Part shown: piece after piece, positions 20,078-31,702 of the stretch
Layout: every line of letters starts with the position of its first letter
Numbering within the stretch: the first letter of the stretch is position 1
DNA from: CBDATW01 sp965200605
GTDB taxonomy: Bacteria; Bacillota_I; Bacilli_A; CBDATW01
NCBI GenBank assembly: GCA_965200605.1
Contig: CBDATW010000002.1
Coordinates: forward strand, 62,001 to 126,000
DNA: 64,000 bases
Reading direction: 5' to 3'
The notes under the pieces: model-generated
What the model saw: only the letters and a program-made list of their open reading frames with translations
Databases searched by the model: none
Told to the model about the DNA's origin: nothing
Translations under genes and position numbers: made by a program

Positions 20078-21460
20078 CTATTTGTTAATTAGTTTTAGCT
20101 TTGATTGTTTTTCTTTAGCTTTTTGTTTTTTAACCAATTTAATGTTAGCTTTAATTTTTGCTCTTATCTTTTTGTGCCTAATTTTTCTAACTTCTTCTTT
20201 TAATTTTTTGCGATAGCCAGGTTTAACACCTTTTTTCTTAATCTTAGATTTGGTAGTAGCAATAATAGCCAAAACTTCTTTATCTTCTTGCGATTTTTCC
20301 TTGTTTCCAAACTTTGGAATTCTTTTTTTTATTTTAATTATTGTATCATTTTTTATTTCCAAATGATTAAATGAAATATTATAAGATGTTAATTTGCTAA
20401 TAGCTTTTATATCATCACTGCATCACAGTAAAAGTGATTGGCCAGTTTTTCCTGCTCTTCCAGTTCTGCCAGAACGATGTATGTAATATTTTGGATCAAA
20501 TGGTACATTTAGTGAATAGACATGAGAAACATCTTCAATATCTATTCCTCTTGCAGCAATATCAGTTGCAACTAAAATATCATATTTTTTATTTCTTATA
20601 TTTACAATAATGTTTTTTCTAACTCTAGATTCTAGTTTTCCATGTAGACCAACAACTTTTTTAGAATATTTTTTTAAAATATTCACTAATTTTTCAACCT
20701 CAATTTTTGTATTAACAAAAACAATTGCAAGAAATGGTTTTTGAATTTCAATTGCTTTTGATACAACTTGCATTTTTTCTTTATGCTTTATATTTAACAA
20801 ATTATGAATAATATTTTTATTATTGTAACTACCTTTATCAATTTCTATAATATTTATATTTTTAACAAATTTTTTAATATAATCCTTTAGTACTTTTGGA
20901 ACTGTAGCAGAAAATAATTGAAATGAAGATTTTGAAAGTGCCGATGTTATTGTTATTAACTCATCTCTAAAGCCTAAATCAAAAATCATATCTGCTTCAT
21001 CAATTATTAATGTTTTTACAAACTTGAGATTAAAAAGTTTATTAGATATAAAAATATCATTAATTCTTCCTGGAGTACCAACAATTACATCAGAAATATT
21101 GTTTTTAAATTTAATTAATGACTTTTCTTTATCAGTTCCTCCAACTACAAGTTGAATATTGGCTTTACTTTTAATAAATTTTTCAAATTTGATAGCTTCA
21201 TCAAATACCTGTCTTGAAAGTTCTCTTGTTGGGCAAAGAATGATGTATTGAAGTTTATTTATTTTTTCTAAATTATTAAATAATGGAATTAAAAAACTAT
21301 GAGTTTTGCCACTACCAGTATGACTGGCTCCAATTAAGTTTTTATTTTTTAATCCAAGTGGTATTACATTTTCTTGAATTGGTGTCATATGACTAAAACC
21401 GATGCTTTTGATTGCATCTAAAACATTTTTTGATAAATTTAGTTTTGTAAATTTAGCCAT
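20078..21460 (-). CDS. DEAD-box RNA helicase
   Basis: 460 residues. Motifs in order: Q-motif (MTPIQENVIP), SHTGSGKT, PTRELSRQ, GTPGR, DEAD (IIDEADMIF), SAT, then DILVATDIAARGID and YIHRSGRTGRAG. After about residue 375 there is a very Lys-rich tail of roughly 85 residues, probably an RNA-binding extension. These enzymes act in ribosome assembly, mRNA decay or cold response (CshA/CshB type). One TGA-coded Trp joins core and tail. The ribosome-binding site lies in the end of rbsK. Confidence 0.94.
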
Positions 21461-21469
21461 ACTTTCTCC

Positions 21470-22327
21470 TTATCTTTTTGGTAATTTTTGAGCTCCTAGT
21501 TGTCTAACTGATCAAGCAGAATTTTTAATTGCTTTTTTAATAGCATTATTTAATGACATTTTATTTACAAGACAATATGCCAGTGTTCCAGAAAAAGTAT
21601 CACCTGCTCCTATTGTAGACATTACTTTTTCTTTTGTGCTTTTGTATTTTACTTCACTACCATCTTTTTTGTATCAAATTGCTCCTTTTTTACCTATAGT
21701 TTGAATAACTGTTGTATCAGTATTTTTAGTCATTCATTTAATATCTTTTTTATTCATCTCATTGGCATTTGGAGTTAAATATTGGAATTTTGATAAGAAT
21801 TTTTTATCAAAATTAATTTTTGGATCTGGATTTAAAATAATTTGAATATTTAGTTTGTTACAAATATTTGCTAAATGTTCAACAACTTTTTTTGGAGTTT
21901 CAAGTTGAGTTAAAACTAAATCACATCTTTTAATTAAATCAATATTTTGATCAATATAGCTTTTGGACATTTCAATATTAGCGCCTGGCGAAACTAAATA
22001 TTTATTTTTCTTATTTTTGTTTTCAATAGTGATAATGGATGTGGGATTTTTTTTACTTTTAATAACTCTTGAAACATCAACTCCTTGTCCTTTTAGTACA
22101 TCTAAAACTCAATGACCCATTTCATCATTACCCACAAAGCCCATCATATAAGTTTTGGCTCCCAACCAAGAAGCAACTGCAGCTTGATTGGCACCCTTAC
22201 CACCAGGTAATACAAAAATATCCTTAAGAGTTGAATTTGGACATACTGCTCCTTTATACTTTGTTTTTGGTTTTATGTTAAATATATCAACATTTATAGA
22301 TCCTACCACTAGTATTTTATTTGCCAT
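21470..22327 (-). CDS. rbsK: Ribokinase (PfkB family)
   Basis: 285 residues. VVGSINVDIF at the start, PGGKGANQAAVASWLG (first PfkB signature), LNPDPK in the middle and IGAGDTFSGTLAYCL (second signature with catalytic Asp). Phosphorylates ribose to ribose-5-phosphate. Its ATG directly follows the stop of nif3, so the two are coupled. Ribose kinase fits with nucleoside salvage elsewhere in the window; another sugar is possible. Confidence 0.88.
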
Positions 22328-23086
22328 TTAAAGCACCTCAATTATATTTTTTTGTTTATATGATAAAATTTCAATATTTAATTTGTCTTGAAAAATTTTT
22401 TTCATTTTATTTGAAAAAATGGCTTCCATATAATGCCCTACCAATAATAACTTAACATCAACTTCTTTTGCATAAATTCAAGAGCTATGTCTCATTTCGC
22501 CTGCAATTAGTAAATCCACTTTATGTTTTTTGGCCAAATCAATTGCTTCGGTTCCATGTGATCCACTTGCCATTAATATTGATTTAACTCTTTTTTTATC
22601 AAAATTAGTCAATACTCCATTTGTTTTAAAGGATTTTTTACACTTTTTAACAATTGTCTTAAATGCAACTGGGTTATTAAAATAACCAATTTGAACTAAA
22701 TCTTTATTTAATCATTTAAACTTATGAGCTCCTAAAATTTCTAAATATCACTTATTTAATCCATTTTTTGCACCATCAATTGCTGTGTGGGCAGAAAATG
22801 TTACTATTTTATTTTCTTTTAATTTATCATAAAGTTTTTTCACAACATGGTTTGTTTCCAATACCTCTTTTTTTTCTCCTCAAATTAAGGGGTGGTGAGA
22901 GATGATCATATTAGCATTATTTTTAATTGCAAAATCAATTAAATCACTAGTAATATCAAATGTAAAAACTACCTTTGTTACATTAGTTCTTGGTGAACCA
23001 GTGTTATATCCAGTGTAATCTCAATCTAGTTGATGTTTTTTTGGAAAGTATTTATACAATACTTTTACGATTTCATTTGCCTTCAT
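22328..23086 (-). CDS. Nif3-like dinuclear metal centre protein (YqfO)
   Basis: 252 residues. Shows FTFDITSDLIDFAI, MIISHHPLIW (metal-binding HH), FSAHTAIDGAKNGLN and, near the end, IAGEMRHSSWIYAKE and LLVGHYMEAIF, the conserved motifs of the Nif3/DUF34 family. The biochemical role is unsettled. It overlaps trmK by 35 bases and is in the usual rpoD-trmK-yqfO order of Firmicutes. It lacks the inserted regulatory domain present in Bacillus YqfO. Confidence 0.88.
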
Positions 23087-23747
23087 ATCCTGTCTCCAAA
23101 TACAATTCAATAGCTTTAATTTCTCTACTAATATGTATTTTTTTATTTTGATCATTTATTTTACTAATAAATTGACTTAAATGATTTAATCTTTTTGTGA
23201 ATTTATTAATTGCTATTTTTTCTTTATTGTATCTTAATTTCGGACCAATAAATATATCAACATCATCTTTAAGGCCCACACCTGATTTATCAACTGATAT
23301 TATTGTGTAAATAAATTCACCATCTTTTACTAATTTTTCATCATTAATTTTTAATTTTTTTTCTTTAATAAATTCTCTAATTAAACCTTCATTTTTTTGT
23401 GGCTGTAAAACTAATTGAATATTATTAATATTTTTTATTTCATTAATTATATTAATGATTAATTTTCCACCCATTCCAGCGATAATTGCACATTGAAAGT
23501 TTTGATTAATTGATTTAAAGCCATCTGACAAAACTGTTTGAACGTTTAATTGCCCAGTCTTTTTGATATTTCTTTTACAAGTTTCAAGGGGTTTGGCATT
23601 AATATCACTAGCTATGATTTTATTAGCTTTTTGACCTTGAATCAAATGAATTGATAACCAACAATGATCACAACCAATTTCCACAAGACTATCACAATCA
23701 ATAACTAAATCATAAATTGTTTGCAATCTTTTTGATAATTTATTCAT
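23052..23747 (-). CDS. trmK: tRNA (adenine-N1)-methyltransferase TrmK
   Basis: 231 residues. SAM-binding motif VEIGCDHCWLSIHLI near residue 22, IIASDINAKPLE, and AIIAGMGGKLIINII, all typical of TrmK, which methylates A22 of tRNA. A TGA at 23073 is read as Trp and the protein ends 7 codons later, inside nif3. The ATG overlaps the end of rpoD by 8 bases. Confidence 0.92.
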
Positions 23748-25290
23748 TACTAATATTTATATTGGCAAAGTCATTAATTCTTTTAGCTGTAGCTGGACCT
23801 CTAAGTTTTTTAATAGCCTTTGCTTCAATTTGTCTAATTCTTTCCCTTGTAACTTGTAATTTATGACCCACTTCTTCAAGAGTATGATTTTTTGGATTTT
23901 TAATATCTAGATTTGAAATTCCATTTTTCTTAGAATAATTGTGAAGTGATTTTGGAATTTTAAGACCATATCTTAAAGCAAGAACCAAAGCTTCCCTTTC
24001 CTCTAGGCCTTCAAGAAGAATTGACATTTCTCTTTGTAATGATTCTTTTTCAGAAACTTCAGTTGGTGTATCAATTGTTTTATCTTGGATAAAATCTCCA
24101 AGAGCAGAATCATTTTCTTCTCCAATGGGTTTTTCCAAAGAGGTAATTGGAATATCAATTTTTTTAATGTGATTAATTTTAGCTGTAAGTTCTTGCAGTT
24201 TTGCTTTTTTATTTTTTAGCGATTTTGCAGCATCAATTTCATCGCCATAAATTTCAATAGCAATTTCTTTTGCACTTGGCTCTCTACCAATTTTTTGAAT
24301 TAATTGCCTTTGAATTTTATTTACTTTATTAATTGTTTCAACCATATGAACTGGTATTCTAATTGTTCTGGCCTGATCAGCAATTGCTCTTGTTATGGCT
24401 TGTCTAATTCATCATGTAGCATATGTGGCAAATTTAAAACCTCTTGTATAATCATATTTATCAACAGCTCTTACAAGTCCAATATTACCTTCTTGAATTA
24501 AATCAAGAAAAGATAATCCACGATTGACATATTTTTTGGCATTAGAAACAACAAGCCTTAGATTGGATTTAACAAATACGGTTTTAGCTTCTTGATATTT
24601 TTCTTGACCTTTTTTAAATTCCATTTCTGCTTCTTTATATTTTTTAGTTGTTTTTGAACGAGAATAATCCATTACTTCTTTTGATTGAGACATCATCAGT
24701 TTACCTTCTTCTAATATTTTGGCTCATTTGTGCTCGTTTTTAATAGATTTAAGCATTCCAGATTTGGCAATTTCTTTTAAATATCTTTTAACTGGATCTT
24801 CAATTTTAACTTTATCAGAAAGTGACATATCATGATCATAATATCTTTTATGTTTTGCATCTTCTTCATTATTTTCAACTTCATCAAAGTGTTCAAACAT
24901 TTCATTTGCATCTTCTGATTCATTAATTTGAATACCATTATCAATTAAAAATTCTTGAAGTTCTTCTGAATCTTCTGTTGTTAATTTAATTTTTTTTGTA
25001 GCTGATTCAATATCGATTCATTCAAGTGTATTTTTTTGTTTTTTAGCTAAATCTAAAAGATTTGTTTTAATTTGTTTTAAATCTGCAATATCACCAGACT
25101 TATTTGTATCTAAACTATACCCATCAACACTTTTGGCTTTTTTTGTTTCCTTTTTTTTACCAGCAACCTTTAATATCTCATTAATTAATTTGTTTCTTGT
25201 AACAATTTTTAAACCATAGCTAGTGGCAATATTTCTAATTTCAGTAATTTTCATTGAATTCAATTCAACTTCACTATATTTTTTTGTCAT
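23740..25290 (-). CDS. rpoD: Primary sigma factor RpoD (SigA)
   Basis: 516 residues. Region 1.2 (DPVKRYLKEIAKSGML), region 2 (NLRLVVSNAKKYVNRGLSF, DLIQEGNIGLVRAVDKYDY, FATYATWWIRQAI), region 3 and region 4.2 (VTRERIRQIEAKAIKKLR) are complete. Two oddities: residues 8-45 look like a Rho-N/SAP small helical domain (LNSMKITEIRNIATSYGLK), and region 4.1 carries about 17 extra residues between LRYGL and HTLEEVG. It overlaps dnaG by 17 bases and trmK by 8, the dnaG-rpoD order of Firmicutes. Confidence 0.96.
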
Positions 25291-27025
25291 TTATTTTTCC
25301 CCACTTTTTAACTTCATGTTTTTTTTGAAGTAATTCTACTTTTTCCTCTAAATTATCACTTTTATTTATTTTGAAGTCTATCGCCTTTCTTTGTAGATCA
25401 TTGAGCATTTTATTTTTAATTACATTTATTAAATCTTCAAACTCTTTTTTATGATATGTAATTTCTAGTGAATGTTTTTCAATTATTTTAAATTCACTTA
25501 ATAACTCAGCTTTATTTTTTATAATATTTTTAAATTGTTCAACATCAAAGTTTTTATTTTGTTTATAAAATCCCACAATATAATCGGCAATATGTCTTCT
25601 AATCTGGTTATTTAAATAAATTGATTTAATTTTATATTGCTCTGCTGCATCTTTATTTTTAATCATATTAGCCAATAATTTTCTTTCTCACTTATCTGAA
25701 GTCTTAATTTTATCTTCTGACTTATTTACGCTGTTTATTTGCTGATTTTGGCTATAATATACTTCTTTTTCTATCTCAATATTTAATTTTGTTTTTAAAA
25801 TATTTCTAAATATATTCACCTCTTCTTTGTTTTTATAGTTTTTTATAAGTGGCTCAACAAATTTTTTAAATTCAGCAACATCTTTAATGTTATTGGCTTC
25901 TATTTTATTAATTACATTATCAATTAAGTATTGAAATACTTTTTGTGATGAAATAACTAATTCTTTTAGTTTATCTTTTCCATATTTCAAATAAATATCA
26001 TCAACATCCATATTTTCAATTGGTTTAACTATTTTAACTTCAAAGCCAGCTGCTACTAGATCACTTACCATTTTGAATGCAGATTTTTGTCCTGCTTGAT
26101 CTGAGTCCATAAATATATTAATTACATTAGTGTGTGCTTTTAATAAATTAATATGATTTAAGCTAAATGCAGTCCCCATAGTTGCTACAACATTTTTAAT
26201 GCCCGCTTTGTACAAAGCAATAACATCCATAAATCCTTCTACAACAATAATTTCATTATTGTGCACTAAATTTTCTTTTGCATTTGCAATATTGTATAAA
26301 ATTTTATTTTTAATAAATATTTTTGATTCTGGGGAATTTGTATATTTTGCTCTTGTGTCATCTTTATTAAAAATTCTTCCAGAAAATCCTACTGTATTAC
26401 CATCATTATCCAATATTGGAAAAACAATTCGATTGGTAAAAAAATCATAAAATTTTTCATTATTTAATGAAAATAATCCACAATCTGCTAATTCTAAATC
26501 TTGATAATTAAAAGATTGAATTAATTTCAATAATTTATTATTTTTTGGAGCAAAACCAATTCCAAATTCTTCAATTATTTGATTATCTAGATTTCTTTGT
26601 GTCAAATAATCTAGGGCTTCTTTTCCTTGTTGGCTTTTTAACATAAGTGAATAAAAATCTTTTGCTTTATTATTTATTTCAATTAGTTTTAATTGGTTTT
26701 CATCATATTTATTACCTTGCTGTGCATTTGATATATTTATATCAACATCAACATTACAAATAGCAGCAACTTTTTTTAAGGCTTCAATGTTAGAAACTGA
26801 ATCAATATCTTTTATAAACTTTATTGAATTTCCCCCTACCCCACAAGCAAAGCATTTATAAATTTGTTTTTCTTCAGAAATAGACATAGAAGGTGTAGTG
26901 TCACTATGAAAAGGGCAAATTGCTCAATAGTTTTTACCTTTTTGAGCAACTTCAACATATTTTGAGACAACATCAATAATATTAGACTTTGCTAATACTA
27001 CTTCAAATATTGATTGATTAGACAT
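25274..27025 (-). CDS. dnaG: DNA primase
   Basis: 583 residues. The N-terminal zinc finger is CPFHSDTTPS...CFACGVGG, the RNA polymerase core has DYLTQRNLD and FGIGFAP, and the TOPRIM catalytic residues are in VVEGFMDVIALYKAG and IFMDSDQAGQ. A C-terminal helicase-interaction region is shorter and Lys-rich. Several TGA codons encode Trp. The ATG overlaps the glyS stop by one base (TAATG). Confidence 0.96.
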
Positions 27026-28368
27026 TATATTAAAACTACTTTCTGGATTTTATCAATAGCATCTTTGATGCTTAATGTTTCTTGACTTGAATCATCCCTA
27101 TTTCTAATTGTAACTATGTTGCTTTCTAAACTTTGATCATCAATTGTGATGCAAAAAGGTGTACCAATTTTATCTTGTTTTTTATACCTTTTACCAATAC
27201 TTCCATTTTCACTTAATTTAGTATTAAATTTTTGAGCAAATACTTCATAAACTTCATTTGCTTTTTGACTATGAACTTTTTTGATTAAAGGTAGTATGGC
27301 AACTTTAATTGGTGCAAGCTTTGGTTCAATTTTTAAAACATCTCTATCATCTATTTTTTGAAATGATGATAAAAGTATTGCAAGCATTAATCTTTCTACA
27401 CCAAAAGAAGGTTCAATTACTGAGGGTATAACTTCAATGTTTTCTTCCCCATCTCTTATCATTTGTTTTTCTTGTGCAAATTGATTGTGTGAATTAATAT
27501 CAAATTGGTTTCGATGGGCAATTCCGCATAATTCTTTTTGACCAAAAGGAAATTTGAATTCAAAATCAGTTGTCGCTTTTGAATAATGAGATAGCTCATT
27601 TGTGTCATGCTCTCTTTTTGTTATAAGGTTTTTATCAACACCAACTTCTAATAAAAACTCTTCAACTTTATTGACATAAAAATCAAATCAATCATTTTTG
27701 TCAATTTCATTATTAAAGAAAAATTCAAGTTCCATTTGTTCAAATTCCTTAGTTCTAAAAATAAAATTACCTGGAGTTATTTCATTTCTAAAAGCTTTAC
27801 CAATTTGTCCAATTCCAAAAGGTAATTTTTTATTTGCACTTTTAGCTACTGCTGCAAAATTAATAAAAATTCCCTGAGCAGTTTCTGGTCTTAAATATGC
27901 TTTTTGATCTTCACCAATAATTGACATATCAGTTTCAAACATTAAATTAAAATTTCTAATTTGTGTATAATTAAGTTTCTTGCAATTTAAACAATTAATT
28001 TCTTTTTCTTTAATAAACTTTTCTAATTTACCAAAATCTCATCTTTCAACATTTTCATTAGTTTTACTTTCAACAAGCATATCTGCTCTATATCTCGATT
28101 TACATTCTTTACAATCAATTAATAGATCAGAAAAATTTGATAAATGCCCTGATGCTTCTCAAACTTTTGGTGCTAAAATAATAGAAGAATCCAACCCTTC
28201 AATATTTTTATCTTGTTGAACAAATCTTTTTCATCAAAGAGATTTAATATTATTTTTTAATTCAATTCCTAGAGGTCCAAAATCTCATGAATTAGCCATT
28301 CCACCATAGATTCTTGACCCTTGAAAAACAAACCCACTTTCTTTTAAGTAGGTAATAAATTGTTCCAT
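27025..28368 (-). CDS. glyS: Glycyl-tRNA synthetase, class II
   Basis: 447 residues, the alpha2-type enzyme. Opening FQGSRIYGGMANSWDFGP, class II motif 2 within RPETAQGIFINF and FRNEITPGNFIFRTKEFEQMELEFF, and motif 3 in EPSFGVERLMLAIL. The C-terminal anticodon-binding domain ends in KIQKVVLI. It heads the glyS-dnaG-rpoD operon. A start ATG with GAGGTTAG upstream is supported by homology of the first residues. Confidence 0.96.
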
Positions 28369-28455
28369 ATACTAACCTCATTTCTAAAAAATTAAAACAT
28401 TTCCATTATCAAAAGTCAAGACACAATGAGTGTATAAAGTTTTTTAGATATATGT

Positions 28456-28461
28456 TATAAT
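28456..28461 (+). promoter_or_regulatory. -10 element of MATE gene, near-leaderless
   Basis: TATAAT ending 8 bases before the first in-frame ATG (28470). Transcription would start within one or two bases of that ATG and no ribosome-binding site is present before it or the next ATG. Confidence 0.5.
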
Positions 28462-28469
28462 TTTGTTTA

Positions 28470-29825
28470 ATGAAAAATAATCATAATACAAATTACATAA
28501 TGGCGCAGATGCCATATAAAAAAGCACTTTGAAAAATTGTTTTACCCTCTATTGCTACTGCTCTTGTTATGACAGCTTATTTTACAATTGATAGAATATT
28601 AATTGCTCGTTTAGTCTCAAGTGATGCTATGGGTTCATTTCAATATATTGGTTCACAATTTCAATTGCTTTCTGGAATCCTTTTTATAATAAGTGCTGGC
28701 TCAAAATTTTCTCTTTCGATTGCCTTTGGAGAAAAAGATATAACAACTCAAAGACAAATATTAAAAAATAGTTTTTGATTAATGTTTATATTATCTAGTT
28801 TAATGTTAGTATTTCTTATTTTATATGGAACAAAATTTCCTTATATAATGGGCGCGCCAGAGCCTTTAGCCTCTCTAGGAGCTATTTATATTAAAGTAAT
28901 TACACCAGCAATGTTTTTTCAAGCTTTTGTTCATCTTTTTAATGCTTGATACACTTCAAAAGGTTATACAAAAATGTTATTTATTTTTACATTAATTGCT
29001 CAACTAGCAAATATTGCCTTTGATATTTTATTTATGAAATATTTTAATATGGGAATAGCTGGTGCAGCATGAGCAACATCAATTAGTATATATCTTAGTT
29101 TAATTATGTTTGTTGGATATTCATATTTTTTTAAAAAAGAATTTATGATTAATTTTTTCAAATACAAACCTTCATTTAGCATAATCAAAAAAATATCTCA
29201 AAGAGGCATTCCTTCAAGTATGACTAATGTTTTACTTGGATTAAAAATCATGACATTTACCTACTTCTTTACTAAAGTTGCAGCAAAAGAACAAATCATT
29301 GTTTATACCGCAGCCAGAACTATAATGGGATTATTGATGATTCCTGCTTTTGGAATTATTAATGGCTCTTCTCCACTTTTGGGATATAACTTTGGAGCAA
29401 AAAACTTTGTGCGACTAAAAGATGTTTCTAGATACAAACTAAAAGCTTCTACAATTTATCTTTTGGTTACTGCTGCTATTATTTGAATATTCCCTAGACA
29501 ACTGCTAAGTATTTTTAATTCTGGTCAATATGATAGTTCAGTTTTCATTTCTAGAATATTAGTACTTACATTTTGAATGATTTCATATCCCATTGCATGG
29601 GGAGTACTCTTTAGTGCATCTGGGCATCCAAAACAAGCATCAACAATTCATATCATTAGATCAATACTAACTTTTATTCCAATTATGGTTATTGCCTCAT
29701 TTTTTAATTCTTGAAAAATAATGATTATTGCTTTGCCTATTCAAGAAGTTATTGCTACCTTTGTTTGTTGAATCTATATTAAAAAACAATTGAAAAAACC
29801 CTCCATTGCTCAATTTGTTAAATAA
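28470..29825 (+). CDS. MATE-family multidrug/cation exporter
   Basis: 451 residues, about 12 hydrophobic segments. An early LPSIATALVMTAYFTIDRILIA and the mid-protein repeat RGIPSSMTNVLLGLKI fit the two-lobed MATE fold, as do LGYNFGAKN and the conserved GxxSPLLGYNFGA loop. MATE transporters expel drugs and metabolic cations using ion gradients. ATG at 28470 taken as start because of the promoter spacing; 28500 is the alternative. Flanked by minus-strand genes. Confidence 0.88.
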
Positions 29826-29954
29826 TGTTAATCAAAATTAAATAGAAAAAAATTGAATTTGTGAATTTTTAGATTCAAAACATAGTAATGATATGAAATT
29901 AATATCTTAGAAATTTATTGGATATTTTTAAATTAAAAAGAAATTACTGGTTTT

Positions 29955-30839
29955 TTATTCATATCCATAAAGTTTGATAATATCTTTTTTATTTTTTCAT
30001 TTTTTTTCAATTTTAACAAATACTTCTAGATAAACATCTTTCTTAAGATGTTTTTTGATTTGAAATCTTGAGTTTTTGGAAATTATTGATATCATTTTTC
30101 CAGCTTTTCCAACAATGATTCTTTTATGAGAATCTTTTTCAACAATAATTAAACCATTAATTATTCATAAATCTTTTTTACGATTAAAGCTCATTTTTTC
30201 AATTAATGTTGCAACTCCATGAGGCACTTCTTCTTTTGTTTTGTGCAATACTTGCTCCCTTATCAGTTCAGCTAAATAAAATTCTGTACTTTGATCTACA
30301 ATAGTTTCTTTATCAAAATAATGCGGTCCTTCTGGCATAATTTTTATTATCTTTTCAAGAAGTATATTAATATTTTTTCCAGTTTCAGCAGAAATTGCAA
30401 AGACTTCATCAAAACCCTCAATACCATTAAATTCACTTAATTTTTTAATTAAACCATCTTCTTTCAATGCATCTATTTTATTTACTACCAAAAATACTGG
30501 TATATTTTTTTTAGAAATTATTTCTAATATTTTTTTATCCCCAATGCCAAATTCAGAATTAGCTTCAACCAAAAACAAAATTAATTCACAATCATTCATT
30601 GAATTCCAAGCTGAATTATTCATTAAACTAGAAAAACTACCTTTTGTCTTGTGAATACCTGGTGTATCAATAAAAACTATTTGATAATTTTGACCATTTA
30701 AAATTCCTCTAACATTATTTCGAGTAGTTTGAGCTTTATTTGATGTTATTGAAATTTTAGTTTTCAATATTTTATTTAAAAGCGTTGATTTTCCAACATT
30801 AGCTCTACCAACAATTGCCACAAAGCCAGATTTAAACAT
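29955..30839 (-). CDS. era: GTPase Era
   Basis: 294 residues. GTPase motifs G1 GRANVGKSTL, G2 AQTTR, G3 DTPGIHK, G4 NKID, G5 ISAETG, then a C-terminal KH domain with RIIVGKAGKMI. Era binds 16S rRNA and helps mature the small subunit. It starts 8 bases inside cdd, which follows ybeY, as in many Firmicutes (ybeY-...-cdd-era). Confidence 0.96.
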
Positions 30840-31227
30840 CTAGATTCTCTTTTCCAAAAGCAAAAGGCAATAGATCGCCAACAGTAATTTCTTTATTTTT
30901 ACTATCATTTCCAATAATAATTTTAACATCACTATTAAATAACTCGCTAATTACTTGTCTACATATTCCACATGGAAAGCATAGCTTCTCTTTTTTGTTG
31001 TAAAGAGCAATAGATTTTATTGCTTTTGGATCAAAAGATTTAGAAAACATTGTTCCAATAGCGCTTCTTTCAGCACATTGCGTTGCTCCAAAAGAGGCAT
31101 TTTCAACATTGGCACCTAAAACAAAATTTCCATCTTCAAATTCCAATGCACATCCAACATTGAATTTTGAATATGGAGCATATGCCTTAGTTGAAGCTTC
31201 TTTAGCTTTTAAAAGAACTTTTTCCAT
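30832..31227 (-). CDS. cdd: Cytidine deaminase
   Basis: 131 residues. Zinc-site motifs ENASFGATQCAERSAI (catalytic Cys and Glu) and PCGICRQVI (two Cys). Converts cytidine and deoxycytidine to uridine forms in pyrimidine salvage. The start at MEKVLLKAKEAS (31227) is chosen for its GAGGTAAAA ribosome-binding site over a longer ORF at 31278. Confidence 0.95.
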   Translation of the reverse strand: MEKVLLKAKEASTKAYAPYSKFNVGCALEFEDGNFVLGANVENASFGATQCAERSAIGTMFSKSFDPKAIKSIALYNKKEKLCFPCGICRQVISELFNSDVKIIIGNDSKNKEITVGDLLPFAFGKENLDV

Positions 31228-31244
31228 TTTTACCTCTTGATATT

Positions 31245-31653
31245 TTAATTTATCAAAGCACCTTCTTTTGCAAATCAAACATTATTTTTTCATTTTTTTT
31301 TATTTTTATGGTTGTATCCAATGATATGTAATAAACCATGTAAATATAAAAAAACATATCTCTCTTCTTTGAGAATGATTATATTTTTTTGCTTGAGATT
31401 TAACTTTATCTACTGAAATAATAATTTCACCTAATAATTGAGATTTAATAGCTACTTTTTCTTTTCCTTGATCAAACCCAAATGAAATTACATCAGTTGA
31501 TTTATCTTGTTTTCGGTATTTTTTTGTTAATTTTTTAGATTTGGCATTTGTGACAAAAACAAGCGAAATTTCTCTTTTATCTTTAATTTTTAAAATCTTA
31601 TATAGGCATTGATTAATGTCTAAAAAGTCTTGTTTAAACGAGAATAACTTCAT
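31245..31653 (-). pseudogene. ybeY: Endoribonuclease YbeY, frameshifted
   Basis: YbeY is a zinc RNase acting in 16S rRNA maturation. The first 100 codons are normal (STDVISF, LLGEIIISVDKVKSQAKKYNHSQ). Frame is lost in a GA/CT repeat at about 31359-31369; adding two bases, or removing one, restores YVFLYLHGLLHIIGYNH with the three zinc His, and the frame then runs to TAA 31245. The annotated ATG 31653 has no ribosome-binding site; an ATG at 31683-31685 with AGGAG would give the missing N-terminal residues if one more A were present near 31656. A TATAAT box lies at 31671-31676. Confidence 0.85.
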
Positions 31654-31702
31654 GTTTTAGAATAAAAATTATTATACAGCAACATTTTATCTCCTATAAT
31701 AA

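Noticed and set aside
29826..29954. Small gene between the MATE gene and era
   Set aside because: Short frames lack start signals; only a weak TTGAAT/ATTCAA hairpin is visible.
31620..31685. Separate 21-residue leader peptide before ybeY
   Set aside because: It has AGGAG, but joins ybeY with one extra A and then gives the expected N-terminal length, so a frame error at the ybeY start is the simpler reading.
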